Shown: positions 1 through 7,303 of the stretch, one piece after another
Numbering within the stretch: the first letter of the stretch is position 1
How the letters are laid out: every line of letters begins with the position of its first letter
Program-made: the position numbers and the translations under genes
Source of the DNA: AC-32 sp963763475
GTDB taxonomy: Bacteria; Actinomycetota; Thermoleophilia; Gaiellales; Gaiellaceae
Length of the DNA stretch: 64,000 nucleotides
Direction of reading: 5' to 3'
Assembly: GCA_963763475.1 (NCBI GenBank)
Contig: CAVXOR010000003.1
Span: 540,105 to 604,104 of the forward strand
The notes under the pieces: generated by a model
The model's input: only the letters and a program-made list of their open reading frames with translations
Database searches by the model: none
What the model was told of the DNA's origin: nothing

Positions 1-310
1 CCGCCGGCGGCGGCCCGACCCATTTCAGTCCGGCCGCTTCGACGGCGTCGGCGAAGTCCGCATTCTCGGCCAGGAACCCGTAGCCGGGATGAACGCCGTC
101 GGCGCCGGTCTCCAGCGCCGACCGCACGTGCTCACCCGCGTCGAGGTACGACGAGATCCGCACCGTCTCGTCCGCCGACCGCGCGTGGAGCGAGCCCGCA
201 TCTTCCTCCGGCGCGACGGCGACGGTCGCGATCCCGAGCGAGCGACATGCGCGGAAGACCCGCAGCGCGATCTCGCCGCGGTTCGCGACGAGGAGCTTCT
301 CGATGGGCAC
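1..310 (-). CDS. Acyl-CoA carboxylase biotin carboxylase subunit, N-terminal part
   Basis: Partial gene running off the left edge; only about the first 103 codons are present. It starts with GTG at 310 and reads VPIEKLLVANRGEIALR, the classic N-terminus of biotin carboxylases, followed by the GYGFLAEN motif of the pre-ATP-grasp domain. Such subunits carboxylate biotin with ATP and bicarbonate. Because a methylcrotonyl-CoA carboxylase beta subunit (4172-5731) and a crotonase (815-1561) lie on the same strand nearby, the best inference is the alpha subunit of methylcrotonyl-CoA carboxylase in leucine breakdown. A propionyl- or acetyl-CoA carboxylase alpha chain cannot be excluded because the biotin-carrier end is outside the window. 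Confidence 0.9.
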   Translation of the reverse strand, partial: MPIEKLLVANRGEIALRVFRACRSLGIATVAVAPEEDAGSLHARSADETVRISSYLDAGEHVRSALETGADGVHPGYGFLAENADFADAVEAAGLKWVGPPPA

Positions 311-319
311 GGGGGGAGG

Positions 320-730
320 CTAGTGGAGCGGGATGGCCCGGAATGTCCAGTGCTCGAGGTCGAGCGGCGCGAGCGTCAAGTCGAGAACCGGACAGATCCG
401 CTGAGCGGAGGAGAACTTCCGGATCTTGACAACGCGAGCCGTGAACGCCTTGCGGGTCGTGGCCGACGGCAGGTCGGCGGCCTTGGCGGCCGACGGAGCG
501 AAGCGCGAGATCGCGGTGCCGACCGCGTAGAGGCGCCCCGCGCGCCTGACGAACTTCTTGACCTGCAGCCGAACCTTGACGGCACCGACCTGTGTGGTGG
601 TCGTGGTGCCAGTCGTTTGAGGCACGGCCTGCTGTGACGCGCCTGGGCCGGCTGCGCTCGTCGCGGACGCCGCAAATGCGAGCGCCGCGACAGTTGCGAC
701 CGCCGCCAGGGCGGCTAGCTTGCGTGACAT
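320..730 (-). CDS. Putative secreted protein of unknown function
   Basis: 136-residue protein with a clear signal peptide: MSRK, then an Ala/Leu-rich hydrophobic stretch to about residue 27. A Thr-rich linker follows and then a basic domain with alternating hydrophobic residues. The start at 730 is preferred over an upstream TTG because GGGGGG sits 6 bases before the ATG. No family was recognised. It lies between the biotin carboxylase and the crotonase on the same strand but looks unrelated to their pathway, so co-transcription may be incidental. Confidence 0.6.
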   Translation of the reverse strand: MSRKLAALAAVATVAALAFAASATSAAGPGASQQAVPQTTGTTTTTQVGAVKVRLQVKKFVRRAGRLYAVGTAISRFAPSAAKAADLPSATTRKAFTARVVKIRKFSSAQRICPVLDLTLAPLDLEHWTFRAIPLH

Positions 731-814
731 GTTGTTCCCCCCGTTGTTTGGATTCCGCCGTGCTAATCCGGTTTGCAAAGCGGAAACCACTCAGTCAAAA
801 AGGGTAAAAGCCCG

Positions 815-1561
815 TCAGTCAGTCCAGCGCGGGCGGCGCTTCTCCAGGAACGCGCGGAGGCCTTCCTGGCCCTCCTCGCTCGTCCGCCGCTGGGCGATGC
901 GTCGCTCCGTTCCGAGGCCGTCCGGCCGTTCGAGCACGAGCTTCTTGGCGTGGCGCGCGGCCTCGGGTCCGGCGCTGCGCAGCTCGGCCACGATCGCGTC
1001 GACCCCGGCGTCGAGGTCGGTCGTCACCTCGTGCACGAGGCCGATCCGCAGCGCGGTCGCGGCGTCGAAGCGCTCGCCCGTGACGAAGTAGCGGCGCGCC
1101 GCGCTGGGCCCGATCTTCGCCAGCGCGTAGGGCGAGATCACGGCCGGGATGATCCCGAGCTTCACCTCCGAGAAGGCGAACAGCGTGTCGGGCGCGGCGA
1201 CCACGATGTCGGAGCACGCGACGAGCCCGCAACCGCCCCCCAGCGCGTGGCCGTGAACGCGGGCCACGACCGGCGCGGGGCAGGAGTCGATCGTCTCGAG
1301 CATCTTCCGCAACCGCCTTGCGTCGGCGACGTTCTCCTCGTAGCTGAGCTCGATCGAGCTGCGCATCCAGTCGACGTCGGCACCGGCCGAGAAGCTCTCG
1401 CCCTCGCCGGCCAGCAGCACGGCGCGCACGTCGTCGCCCACCGCCTCGAAGGCTTCGGTCAGCTCCGCGATCAGCCCCGAGTCGAAGGCGTTGTGCCGCT
1501 CGGGCCGCGCCAGCGTGACGCGGAGGAGATCGCCTTCCGGTTCGACCCGCAACGCCTGCAT
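815..1561 (-). CDS. Enoyl-CoA hydratase/isomerase (crotonase) family, possibly methylglutaconyl-CoA hydratase
   Basis: About 248 residues. Crotonase hallmarks are visible: HNAFDSGLI near the N-terminus, the oxyanion-hole segments GEGESFSAGADV and HGHALGGGCGLV, and FAFSEVKLGIIPA typical of hydratases. Placed between a biotin carboxylase and a methylcrotonyl-CoA carboxylase beta gene on the same strand, it most likely hydrates 3-methylglutaconyl-CoA in leucine catabolism (inference from context). The start ATG at 1561 is preferred; an upstream in-frame start would overlap the divergent aldolase gene at 1587. The two divergent starts are only about 25 bp apart. Confidence 0.85.
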   Translation of the reverse strand: MQALRVEPEGDLLRVTLARPERHNAFDSGLIAELTEAFEAVGDDVRAVLLAGEGESFSAGADVDWMRSSIELSYEENVADARRLRKMLETIDSCPAPVVARVHGHALGGGCGLVACSDIVVAAPDTLFAFSEVKLGIIPAVISPYALAKIGPSAARRYFVTGERFDAATALRIGLVHEVTTDLDAGVDAIVAELRSAGPEAARHAKKLVLERPDGLGTERRIAQRRTSEEGQEGLRAFLEKRRPRWTD

Positions 1562-1586
1562 CGCGCCGCATCGTAAAGTGGTGGCG

Positions 1587-2414
1587 ATGTTGCGCGGAGC
1601 GCTCGCGGCAGCCGTCACGCCTCTCCGCGACGAGGGCGCCGCCCTGGACGAGGAGGCCTTTCGGCCGTACCTGGAGTTCCTGGCCGCCGCCGGGCTCGAC
1701 GGGATCCTCGCGCTGGGGACGACGGGGGAGGGGATCCTGCTCTCCGCAGCGGAGCGGCGTCGGGCGGCCGAGCTGTTCCTCGACGGGCCTCTCCCGGCGA
1801 TCGTCCACTGCGGCGCCCAGACCTCGGCCGAGACGTGCGCGCTCGCCGAGCACGCGGCCGCCGCCGGCGCTGCGGGCGTGGCGGTGATCTCGCCGCCGTA
1901 CTTCGCGCTCGACGACGAGGCGCTGTTCGAGCACCTCGCGGCGGCCGCGCGCGTGGCCGAGCCGGTGCCGTTCTACGTCTACGAGTTCAAGGCTCGCAGC
2001 GGCTATGCGGTTCCGGTCCCTGTGCTGGAGCGCCTGCGGGAGCGTGCGCCCAACTTCGCCGGGTTGAAGGTCTCCGACAAGCCGTTCGAGGCGGTCGAGC
2101 CCTACCTGCTGGAAGGGCTCGACGTGTTCGTCGGCGCCGAGGAGCTCGTCCAGGCGGGGCTCGACCGCGGTGCGGCCGGCGCGGTCTCCGGGCTTGCCTC
2201 GGTCTTTCCCGAGCGAGTGGTGGCGCTCGTCCGCGACGGAGACGGCGACATCGGAGCGCTGCGCCGGGGGCTCGACCGCTTCCCGTTCCAGGCCGCGGCG
2301 AAGTACGTGCTCGGCCGGCGTGGCGTGCCGGTGCGTGAGGACGTGCGGCCGCCGCTGCGCACGCTGAACGCCGCCGAGAAGCGCGAGCTGGACGCGTGGC
2401 TCGAATCGTCGTAG
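1587..2414 (+). CDS. Dihydrodipicolinate synthase (DapA) family lyase/deaminase
   Basis: 275-residue TIM-barrel aldolase of the DapA/NanA family. Visible are the substrate-binding GTTGEG loop, the conserved Tyr in FYVYEF and the Schiff-base Lys in FAGLKVSD. The family includes true DapA, N-acetylneuraminate lyase, KDG aldolases and pyrroline-4-hydroxy-2-carboxylate deaminase. The next gene, overlapping by 19 bp, is a FAD amino-acid oxidase; a deaminase/oxidase pair is the arrangement of hydroxyproline degradation, so that pathway is a reasonable alternative to lysine synthesis. A GTG two codons upstream (1581) is an alternative start. Confidence 0.8.
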   Translation: MLRGALAAAVTPLRDEGAALDEEAFRPYLEFLAAAGLDGILALGTTGEGILLSAAERRRAAELFLDGPLPAIVHCGAQTSAETCALAEHAAAAGAAGVAVISPPYFALDDEALFEHLAAAARVAEPVPFYVYEFKARSGYAVPVPVLERLRERAPNFAGLKVSDKPFEAVEPYLLEGLDVFVGAEELVQAGLDRGAAGAVSGLASVFPERVVALVRDGDGDIGALRRGLDRFPFQAAAKYVLGRRGVPVREDVRPPLRTLNAAEKRELDAWLESS

Positions 2415-3445
2415 CGGGAGCGGGGGCGACCGGAGCCTCGGTCGCGTTCCAGCTCGCCTCGCTGGGCGCGCGCGATGTGATGCTCGTGGACAAGGGCCGC
2501 GTCGCCGGTGGTGCGACCGCGAAGGCGATGGGCGGGGTGCGCCAGCAGTTCTCGACCGCGGCGGAGGTGCGGCTCGCGCAGGCGAGCATCCGCTTCTTCG
2601 AGGAGCTCGGCCCACCCCTGTTCGAGCAGGTCGGCTACCTGTTCGTGGCCACGACCGAGGAGGGGCTGGCCGGGCTGGAGGAGCGACGGGCGCTGCAGGA
2701 GGAGCTCGGCGTCCCGGTCGAGCGGGTCGACCCGTCCTACGTCGAGGGCCTGCACACCGACGACGTGCTCGGGGCCGTCGTCTGCACCACCGACGGCACC
2801 GCCGATCCGCCGGCCGTCACCCGTGAGCTCGTCCGGCGCGCGACCAAGCTCGGCGTCGAGGTGCGCGAAGGTTGCGACGCGGCGACGCTCGAGGCCGAGA
2901 CGCTGGTGATCGCCTGCGGACCGTGGTCGGCCGAGCTCGCTGCGACCCGGGGGATCGAGCTGCCGGTGCGGCCGCTTTGCCGCCAGCTCCTCGCCACGGG
3001 CGAGCTCGAGCTGCCCGAGGACCTGCCGATGGTGCTCGAGGCCGAGACCGGCTTCCACTTCCGCCGCCGCGGGTCGCGGCTCGTGCTGGCGATGACCGAC
3101 CCCGAACCGCGCTGGGGCTTCGAGGAGGTCGTGGACGAAAGCCTCTTCGAGGACCGCCTCGAGCGGCTGCGTCACCGCTACCCGGCCGCGGCCGAGGCGA
3201 CGATCGAGGACGCCTGGGCCGGCCTCTACGACATGACCCCGGACGCGCACCCGATCCTGGGCGAGGTGGTCGAGGGCGTCTACTCGGCCTGTGGCTTCAG
3301 CGGCCACGGTTTCATGCAGTCGCCCGCGGTCGGCAAGGCGCTGGCGGAGGAGATCCTCGGCGAGAGCCCGAGCCTCGACCTCGGTCCCTACCGACTCTCG
3401 CGCTTCGAGGACGGCGTCGACTTTCCCGAGACGCTAGTCCTCTAG
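2396..3445 (+). CDS. FAD-dependent amino-acid oxidase/dehydrogenase (DAO family)
   Basis: 349 residues, starting GTG inside the preceding gene. The N-terminal dinucleotide-binding motif VVAGAGATGAS, the acidic end of strand 2 (LVDKG) and the C-terminal flavin motif with GFSGHGF identify a DAO-superfamily flavoenzyme like sarcosine oxidase, glycine oxidase or D-hydroxyproline dehydrogenase. It would oxidise a secondary or primary amino acid to an imine with FAD. The overlap with the DapA-like gene implies translational coupling and a shared pathway. It converges on the 75-codon gene, the two stop codons overlapping by 12 bp. Confidence 0.8.
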   Translation: MARIVVAGAGATGASVAFQLASLGARDVMLVDKGRVAGGATAKAMGGVRQQFSTAAEVRLAQASIRFFEELGPPLFEQVGYLFVATTEEGLAGLEERRALQEELGVPVERVDPSYVEGLHTDDVLGAVVCTTDGTADPPAVTRELVRRATKLGVEVREGCDAATLEAETLVIACGPWSAELAATRGIELPVRPLCRQLLATGELELPEDLPMVLEAETGFHFRRRGSRLVLAMTDPEPRWGFEEVVDESLFEDRLERLRHRYPAAAEATIEDAWAGLYDMTPDAHPILGEVVEGVYSACGFSGHGFMQSPAVGKALAEEILGESPSLDLGPYRLSRFEDGVDFPETLVL

Positions 3446-3661
3446 CTCGAACTCCTCGCCGACCTCGGGGTCCTTGCCGATCAGGTCCCGCGCCGCGGCG
3501 ACCGGCTCGTCCTCCTCCGAGAAGGAGATCAGGCCGAAGCGCTCGCCGGCCGCGTCCGAGATCCAGCTGTCGCCTTCGGGCAGGTCCGGCAGCTTCGCGC
3601 GCAGCTCGTCGAGCGTCGTCTTCGAGTCCGCGAGGCTCCAGAGCAGGAGCCTGACCGTCAT
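3434..3661 (-). CDS. Small acidic hypothetical protein
   Basis: 75 residues starting MTVRLLLWSLADSKTTLDEL and ending in an acidic tail. No family was recognised. It is the last gene of a tightly packed minus-strand series: its ATG at 3661 overlaps the stop of the 52-aa gene (ATGA), which in turn overlaps the cupin gene. That chain of overlaps and the MccB gene upstream suggest one operon. The LWSLADSKTTLDELR segment looks like a short amphipathic helix. Function unknown. Confidence 0.6.
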   Translation of the reverse strand: MTVRLLLWSLADSKTTLDELRAKLPDLPEGDSWISDAAGERFGLISFSEEDEPVAAARDLIGKDPEVGEEFELED

Positions 3662-3816
3662 TCGTCGGGCACGCCCGGCGTGGGCAGCTTGGCGACGAGG
3701 TCCTTGATCTGCCGCAGCACGTCGGCCTCCTCGTGCCCGAAGTCGTCCAGGTAGGAGTGCAGCGCCGCGGCCAGCAGGCGCAGCTCGTCGTCGTTCAGCT
3801 CCAGGGTGTGGTTCAA
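3658..3816 (-). CDS. Very small hypothetical protein (52 aa) in the mccB operon
   Basis: Reads MNHTLELNDDELRLLAAAL onward with a TTG start at 3816 that overlaps the TGA of the cupin gene (TTGA), and its own TGA overlaps the next ATG. Both junctions are typical of translational coupling. The sequence is predicted to be mostly helical (LNDDELRLLAAALHSYLDDF), resembling small regulatory or accessory helical proteins. No family was recognised. The double overlap and codon usage are the evidence that it is real. Confidence 0.5.
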   Translation of the reverse strand: MNHTLELNDDELRLLAAALHSYLDDFGHEEADVLRQIKDLVAKLPTPGVPDE

Positions 3817-4169
3817 AACGGTCCTCTCGGCTCGTAGCTTCCCCGCCGCGCGCCGACGGCGATCATCGTCATCCCGTCGGGCCCGGCGACCGGCATCCGG
3901 GTCGTCCCCGGGTCGAAGCGGAGGAACGTGCCCACTCCGACCGGGATCTCGTTCCCTTCGATCCTGTAGACGCCCGAGCCGCGGATGATGACGTTGACCT
4001 CCTCCTGCTGGGTCTCGGACTCGTCGTGCTCGTGGCCTTCCGCGTTCGGGGGGATCTCGAACCAGTTGATCCCGAACGCCTCGACGCCGAGCTCGCGCCG
4101 GACGAAGCGCACCGAGCCGCCGGGCCCGGAGCCTTCGAGCTCGTCCACGCGCACGACCGACCAGCCCAT
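3813..4169 (-). CDS. Cupin-domain protein
   Basis: 118 residues forming a single small beta-barrel. The metal-site motif of cupins appears as HEHDESETQQEEV (HxH then E) followed by the second conserved segment near GTFLRFDPGTTR. It lacks an attached DNA-binding domain. It begins 2 bp after the stop of mccB and ends overlapping the next small gene, so it belongs to the leucine-degradation operon. It might bind a metal and a small carboxylate, but its substrate is not known. Confidence 0.75.
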   Translation of the reverse strand: MGWSVVRVDELEGSGPGGSVRFVRRELGVEAFGINWFEIPPNAEGHEHDESETQQEEVNVIIRGSGVYRIEGNEIPVGVGTFLRFDPGTTRMPVAGPDGMTMIAVGARRGSYEPRGPF

Positions 4170-4171
4170 CG

Positions 4172-5731
4172 CTACATCCTGAAGACGCCGAACGTGGTCT
4201 CGGGGATCGGCGCGTTCAGCGCGGCCGAGATCCCGAGCGCGAGCACGCGGCGCGTGTCGAGCGGGTCGATGATCCCATCGTCCCAGAGTCGGGCGGTCGA
4301 GTAATACGGGTTGCCCTCGGCCTCGTACTTGGCCCGGATCTCCTCGGGATCGGCGTCGCCGACCATCGTCAGCACGGTCGCGGCCTGCTCGCCGCCCATC
4401 ACCGAGATCCGGGCGTTCGGCCACATCCACAGCTGCCGCGGCGAGTAGGCGCGTCCGCACATGCCGTAGTTGCCGGCGCCGAAGGAGCCGCCGGTGACGA
4501 CGGTGAACTTCGGCACCTCCGCGCAGGCCACCGCGGTCACGAGCTTCGCCCCGTCGCGGGCGATCCCGCCCGCCTCGTACTCCTTGCCGACCATGAAGCC
4601 TGTGATGTTCTGGAGGAAGACGAGCGGCACCTTCCGCTTGCAGGCGAGCTCGACGAAGTGCGCGCCCTTGGCTGCCGACTCGCCGAAGAGGACACCGTTG
4701 TTGGCGAGGATCCCGACGGGGTAGCCCTCGATCCGCGCGAAGCCGCAGACGAGCGTCTCGCCGTAGAGCGCCTTGAACTCGTGGAAGCGAGAGCCGTCGA
4801 CGATCCGTGCGATCAGCTCGCGGGGGTCGACCTGGTGGCGGAAGTCGGTCGGGATCAGGCCGTAGAGCTCGGCCGGGTCGGCAGCGGGCTCCTCGGCCGG
4901 CGCGACCTCCCAGGGCGGGTCCTTGGGCGCGGAGCTGAGGTTGCGCACGATCTCGCGCACCAGCGCGAGCGCGTGCTCGTCGGAGGTCGCGTAGTGGTCG
5001 GCGACGCCTGAGAGGCGCGCGTGCACGTCGGCGCCGCCGAGCTCCTCGGCACTCACCTCCTGGCCGGTCGCCGCTTTCACCAGCGGTGGGCCGCCGATGA
5101 AGATCGTGCCCGTGCCCTTGACGATGATCGTCTCGTCGCTCATCGCCGGCACGTAGGCGCCGCCGGCCGTGCACGAGCCCATTACGGCGGCGATCTGCGG
5201 GATCCCGGCGGCGGAGAGCCGCGCCTGGTTGTAGAAGATCCGCCCGAAGTGCTCGCGGTCGGGGAAGACTTCGGCCTGCAGCGGCAGGAAGGCTCCCCCC
5301 GAGTCGACGAGGTAGATGCACGGGAGCCGGTTCTGCTGGGCAACCTCCTGCGCGCGCAGGTGCTTCTTGACCGTCAGCGGGAAGTAGGTGCCGCCCTTGA
5401 CGGTGGCGTCGTTGGCGACGAGCACGCACTCGCGGCCCTCAATCGTCCCGATCCCGGTCACCATCCCGGCGCCCGGCGCCTGCCCCTCGTACACCTCCCA
5501 CGCGGCGAGGGCCGAGAGCTCCAGGAAGGCCGTGTCGGGATCGAGCAGCCGGTCGACGCGCTCGCGAGCTGTCAGCTTCCCACGGGAACGGTGCTTCTCG
5601 AGCGCCTTGTCGCCACCACCGCGCGCGACGATCGCGCTGCACTCGCGCAGGTCGGCCACCAGTGAATCCATCCGCGCACGACGCTCATCGAAACCATCCG
5701 ACGCCTCCACCTGCGAGCTCAGCACGGCCAC
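4172..5731 (-). CDS. mccB: Methylcrotonyl-CoA carboxylase beta (carboxyltransferase) subunit
   Basis: 519 residues, the usual length for the family. It moves carboxyl from biotin to 3-methylcrotonyl-CoA, giving 3-methylglutaconyl-CoA in leucine degradation. Diagnostic stretches are YLVDSGGAFLPLQ, GSCTAGGAYVPAM, FLQNITGFMVGKEYEAGGI and PNARISVMGGEQAA, plus the C-terminal FGVFRM characteristic of MccB rather than PccB. It heads the minus-strand operon with the cupin and two tiny genes. The biotin carboxylase at the window edge and the crotonase at 815-1561 are the likely partners, although the divergent aldolase/oxidase pair is inserted between them. Confidence 0.92.
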   Translation of the reverse strand: MAVLSSQVEASDGFDERRARMDSLVADLRECSAIVARGGGDKALEKHRSRGKLTARERVDRLLDPDTAFLELSALAAWEVYEGQAPGAGMVTGIGTIEGRECVLVANDATVKGGTYFPLTVKKHLRAQEVAQQNRLPCIYLVDSGGAFLPLQAEVFPDREHFGRIFYNQARLSAAGIPQIAAVMGSCTAGGAYVPAMSDETIIVKGTGTIFIGGPPLVKAATGQEVSAEELGGADVHARLSGVADHYATSDEHALALVREIVRNLSSAPKDPPWEVAPAEEPAADPAELYGLIPTDFRHQVDPRELIARIVDGSRFHEFKALYGETLVCGFARIEGYPVGILANNGVLFGESAAKGAHFVELACKRKVPLVFLQNITGFMVGKEYEAGGIARDGAKLVTAVACAEVPKFTVVTGGSFGAGNYGMCGRAYSPRQLWMWPNARISVMGGEQAATVLTMVGDADPEEIRAKYEAEGNPYYSTARLWDDGIIDPLDTRRVLALGISAALNAPIPETTFGVFRM

Positions 5732-5775
5732 GGCCGAACTCTAAAGCCGGGGTCGTACCGCGTCGCGGTCCGAGG

Positions 5776-5915
5776 TACAATCGACCACGGATTCGGGGCG
5801 CCGCAGGCGGCTCCGGAGCCGCCCGCCAGACGACGCGGGAGCAGTTCCGGCTCACAGCAGCCAGAAGCGCCCCACGATCGAGCAAGAGGGGACAGTTCGA
5901 TCGGGGAGGTGTGAG
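5776..5915 (+). promoter_or_regulatory. Promoter and structured leader A (shared leader family)
   Basis: A TACAAT -10-like hexamer lies at 5776-5781. The transcribed leader holds a perfect 18-nt palindrome at 5806-5823, the conserved block ACGCGGGAGC (5833-5842), a short hairpin GGCT/AGCC (5849-5862), then CGCCCC (5868-5873). GATCG (5876-5880) pairs with CGATC (5898-5902), and the flanking CCCC pairs with GGGG (5903-5906), which is part of the Shine-Dalgarno sequence GGGGAGG before the ATG at 5916. The same order of elements occurs at 6790-6907 and, on the other strand, 8018-8110. Confidence 0.6.
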
Positions 5916-6179
5916 ATGGTCGTGCAGGTGACTGTCGCCGACGGAGACGGAGCCTCAGGCCTGATCCAGCGGCTGCGCACCGAGGTAGGCGTCGAGGAAG
6001 TCAGCTTCGATCCGGAGCGGCAACTGGTCCGGATCGCGATCGAAAAGAGTCCGGACCACACGCTCTGCGAGGTGCTCAACCTGCTCGAGAACTGGCTCGG
6101 CGCAGCCGGCCTCCCGCAGACCAATGTGGAGATCGACGACCATCGCTACCTGCTGGCCGCGGCGGGCGGCTCTCCCTAG
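5916..6179 (+). CDS. Small alpha/beta protein of unknown function (87 aa)
   Basis: Starts MVVQVTVADGDGASGLIQRL with GGGGAGG as a strong ribosome site 6 bases upstream. The strand-helix-strand pattern (VQVTVAD, GLIQRLRTE, VEEVSFD, LVRIAIE, LCEVLNLLENWL) suggests an ACT- or ferredoxin-like small fold, but no family was recognised. It carries leader A, one of three copies of the same structured leader in this cluster, so it is probably co-controlled with the STAS/thioredoxin-like pair and the MpsC paralogue. It converges on the first MpsC gene 61 bp downstream. Confidence 0.7.
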   Translation: MVVQVTVADGDGASGLIQRLRTEVGVEEVSFDPERQLVRIAIEKSPDHTLCEVLNLLENWLGAAGLPQTNVEIDDHRYLLAAAGGSP

Positions 6180-6240
6180 AGCTGCTGTCTCAGGCCGGGC
6201 TCGGGGCTCGAGCCGCCCGCGCACCCGGCCCTGAAACTCG

Positions 6241-6624
6241 CTACTCCTGGTCGATCGGCTTCCCGTTGCCCTCGAGGATGAACGTCTCGACGGCGAGGTC
6301 GGGGTCGACGTGGACCTGCGACAGGAACCCGACTACCTTGCGCCCGGTGAGCTCCTCGACCGACCCGCTGAACGTCTGGCGCATCGTGTCCTGGAACGCC
6401 CCGCGCGTCTCCTGAACCGCCGCGAAGCGCCCGGCATCGATCAGCGTTCGCTCCACCGGCGTGTAGATGTCCTCGAGGAAGCAGATCACGTAGTCGGCGC
6501 CCATCACGGTGCGCGCCCGGCTCGCCCCTCGTCCGAAGTACTGGCGGTGGATGCCGACGATCGCGTTCGAGATCGCCGCAGCGAGCTTTCCGCGGTCGCC
6601 CGTACCGTCCATTTTCTCGTCCAC
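6241..6624 (-). CDS. MpsC/DUF2294 family protein (paralogue 1)
   Basis: About 127 residues. The conserved core is GKLAAAISNAIVGI, RTVMGADYVICFLEDIYTPVERTLIDAGR and VGFLSQVHVDPDLAVETFIL, which I recognise as the DUF2294 (MpsC) family, associated by name with a sodium-translocating membrane-potential system. The protein itself has no membrane segment. A GTG at 6624 with GGAAGG 5 bases upstream is the preferred start; GTG at 6630 is the alternative. It is very similar to the gene at 7622-8017. Its own leader differs from the shared leader but contains a long hairpin (6635-6682). Confidence 0.8.
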   Translation of the reverse strand: MDEKMDGTGDRGKLAAAISNAIVGIHRQYFGRGASRARTVMGADYVICFLEDIYTPVERTLIDAGRFAAVQETRGAFQDTMRQTFSGSVEELTGRKVVGFLSQVHVDPDLAVETFILEGNGKPIDQE

Positions 6625-6634
6625 GGTCACCTTC

Positions 6635-6699
6635 CATCCCGCTCCTCGAGACAGACGCCCGGGAGGCAGGAGGAGCGGAATGAGCGACCCGGCGGGCGT
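6635..6699 (-). promoter_or_regulatory. Competing hairpins in the leader of MpsC paralogue 1
   Basis: In the minus-strand transcript a 13-bp stem forms between 6670-6682 and 6635-6647 (one G-U pair). Its 3' arm ends right before the GGAAGG ribosome site. A second 7-bp stem pairs 6693-6699 with 6655-6661, the latter lying in the loop of the first stem. The two are either mutually exclusive or a pseudoknot. The conserved ACGCGGGAGC block of the shared leader is absent, so this is a different structure. Confidence 0.4.
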
Positions 6700-6768
6700 T
6701 CGTGCTTCTCCATGGTAGCGGGGAAAGTGCAGTGCGGACCAGCAGCTGCGGTTTTCGAAAATCCGGGC

Positions 6769-6907
6769 TATTCTGTTCGCGGAAGCTGGCGCGCCTCGGG
6801 GGTGGCACCGGCGTCCGTTGCACCACCACGCGGGAGCGGTTGCGGTCTCTTTCAGGCCGAAGGCGCCCCTCGTCCAGGCAAACGGGCCAACGAGGGAGTC
6901 GCCGCCA
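6769..6907 (+). promoter_or_regulatory. Promoter and structured leader B (shared leader family)
   Basis: A TATTCT -10-like site is at 6769-6774, next to a TTTTCGAAAA palindrome (6752-6761) in the divergent promoter region. The leader repeats the order seen upstream of 5916: ACGCGGGAGC (6828-6837), a hairpin CTTTC-AGGCC-GAAGG (6849-6863), CGCCCC (6864-6869), and a 7-bp stem CCCTCGT (6867-6873) with ACGAGGG (6890-6896). That stem overlaps the Shine-Dalgarno GAGGGAG (6892-6898). GGG-A-GCG in the conserved block can alternatively pair with CGCCCC, freeing the ribosome site. Confidence 0.6.
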
Positions 6908-7303
6908 TTGGAATCGTCTCGAACTGACCCTCCCCGCGCGATGAGGTGCGTGCTGCCCTATCGCGCCACCGACGCCGAGCTCGGTAGCGGGCTCACGCTC
7001 GTCTCAGTGAGCGGAGAGCTCGATCTCTACCACGAAGAGGAGCTGAAGCACTCGCTCTCCTCGGCCGAAGCCCCGACAGTCGTCCTCGACCTCAGCGGCG
7101 TCTCGTTCCTCGACTCGACGATCTGCGGGCTCCTCGTGGCCGAGGCGAAGCGCAGGCATCGCGCAGGAGGCGAGCTCGTGCTCGTGGGCAACGGCTCCCG
7201 TGCAACCCAGGCGATCGAGCTCGCCGGAATCCATCGCGTCGTCCGCCTCTTCCCGACCCTGCACGGCGCGCTGGAGTCGTTGCTGGTGGAGGAGCCCCGA
7301 TGA
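6908..7303 (+). CDS. STAS-domain protein (anti-sigma factor antagonist type)
   Basis: 131 residues if started at the TTG at 6908, which sits 9 bases after GAGGGAG exactly where leader B predicts; ATG at 6941 is the alternative (120 aa). STAS features are VSVSGELDLYHEEELKHSL, VVLDLSGVSFLDSTICGLLV with the phosphorylatable Ser/Thr region, and the C-terminal helix before LFPTLHGALESL. Such proteins bind anti-sigma kinases to release a sigma factor. No anti-sigma kinase lies nearby, so the partner is unknown. The next gene overlaps by 4 bp (ATGA), so the two are one operon. Confidence 0.85.
   Translation: MESSRTDPPRAMRCVLPYRATDAELGSGLTLVSVSGELDLYHEEELKHSLSSAEAPTVVLDLSGVSFLDSTICGLLVAEAKRRHRAGGELVLVGNGSRATQAIELAGIHRVVRLFPTLHGALESLLVEEPR

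Noticed and set aside
6790..6910. Glycine riboswitch, suggested by GGGAG and CCGAAGG in leader B
   Set aside because: The order and spacing of conserved blocks differ from the glycine aptamer, the CTCTCAGG block is missing, and leaders A and C do not keep CCGAAGG.
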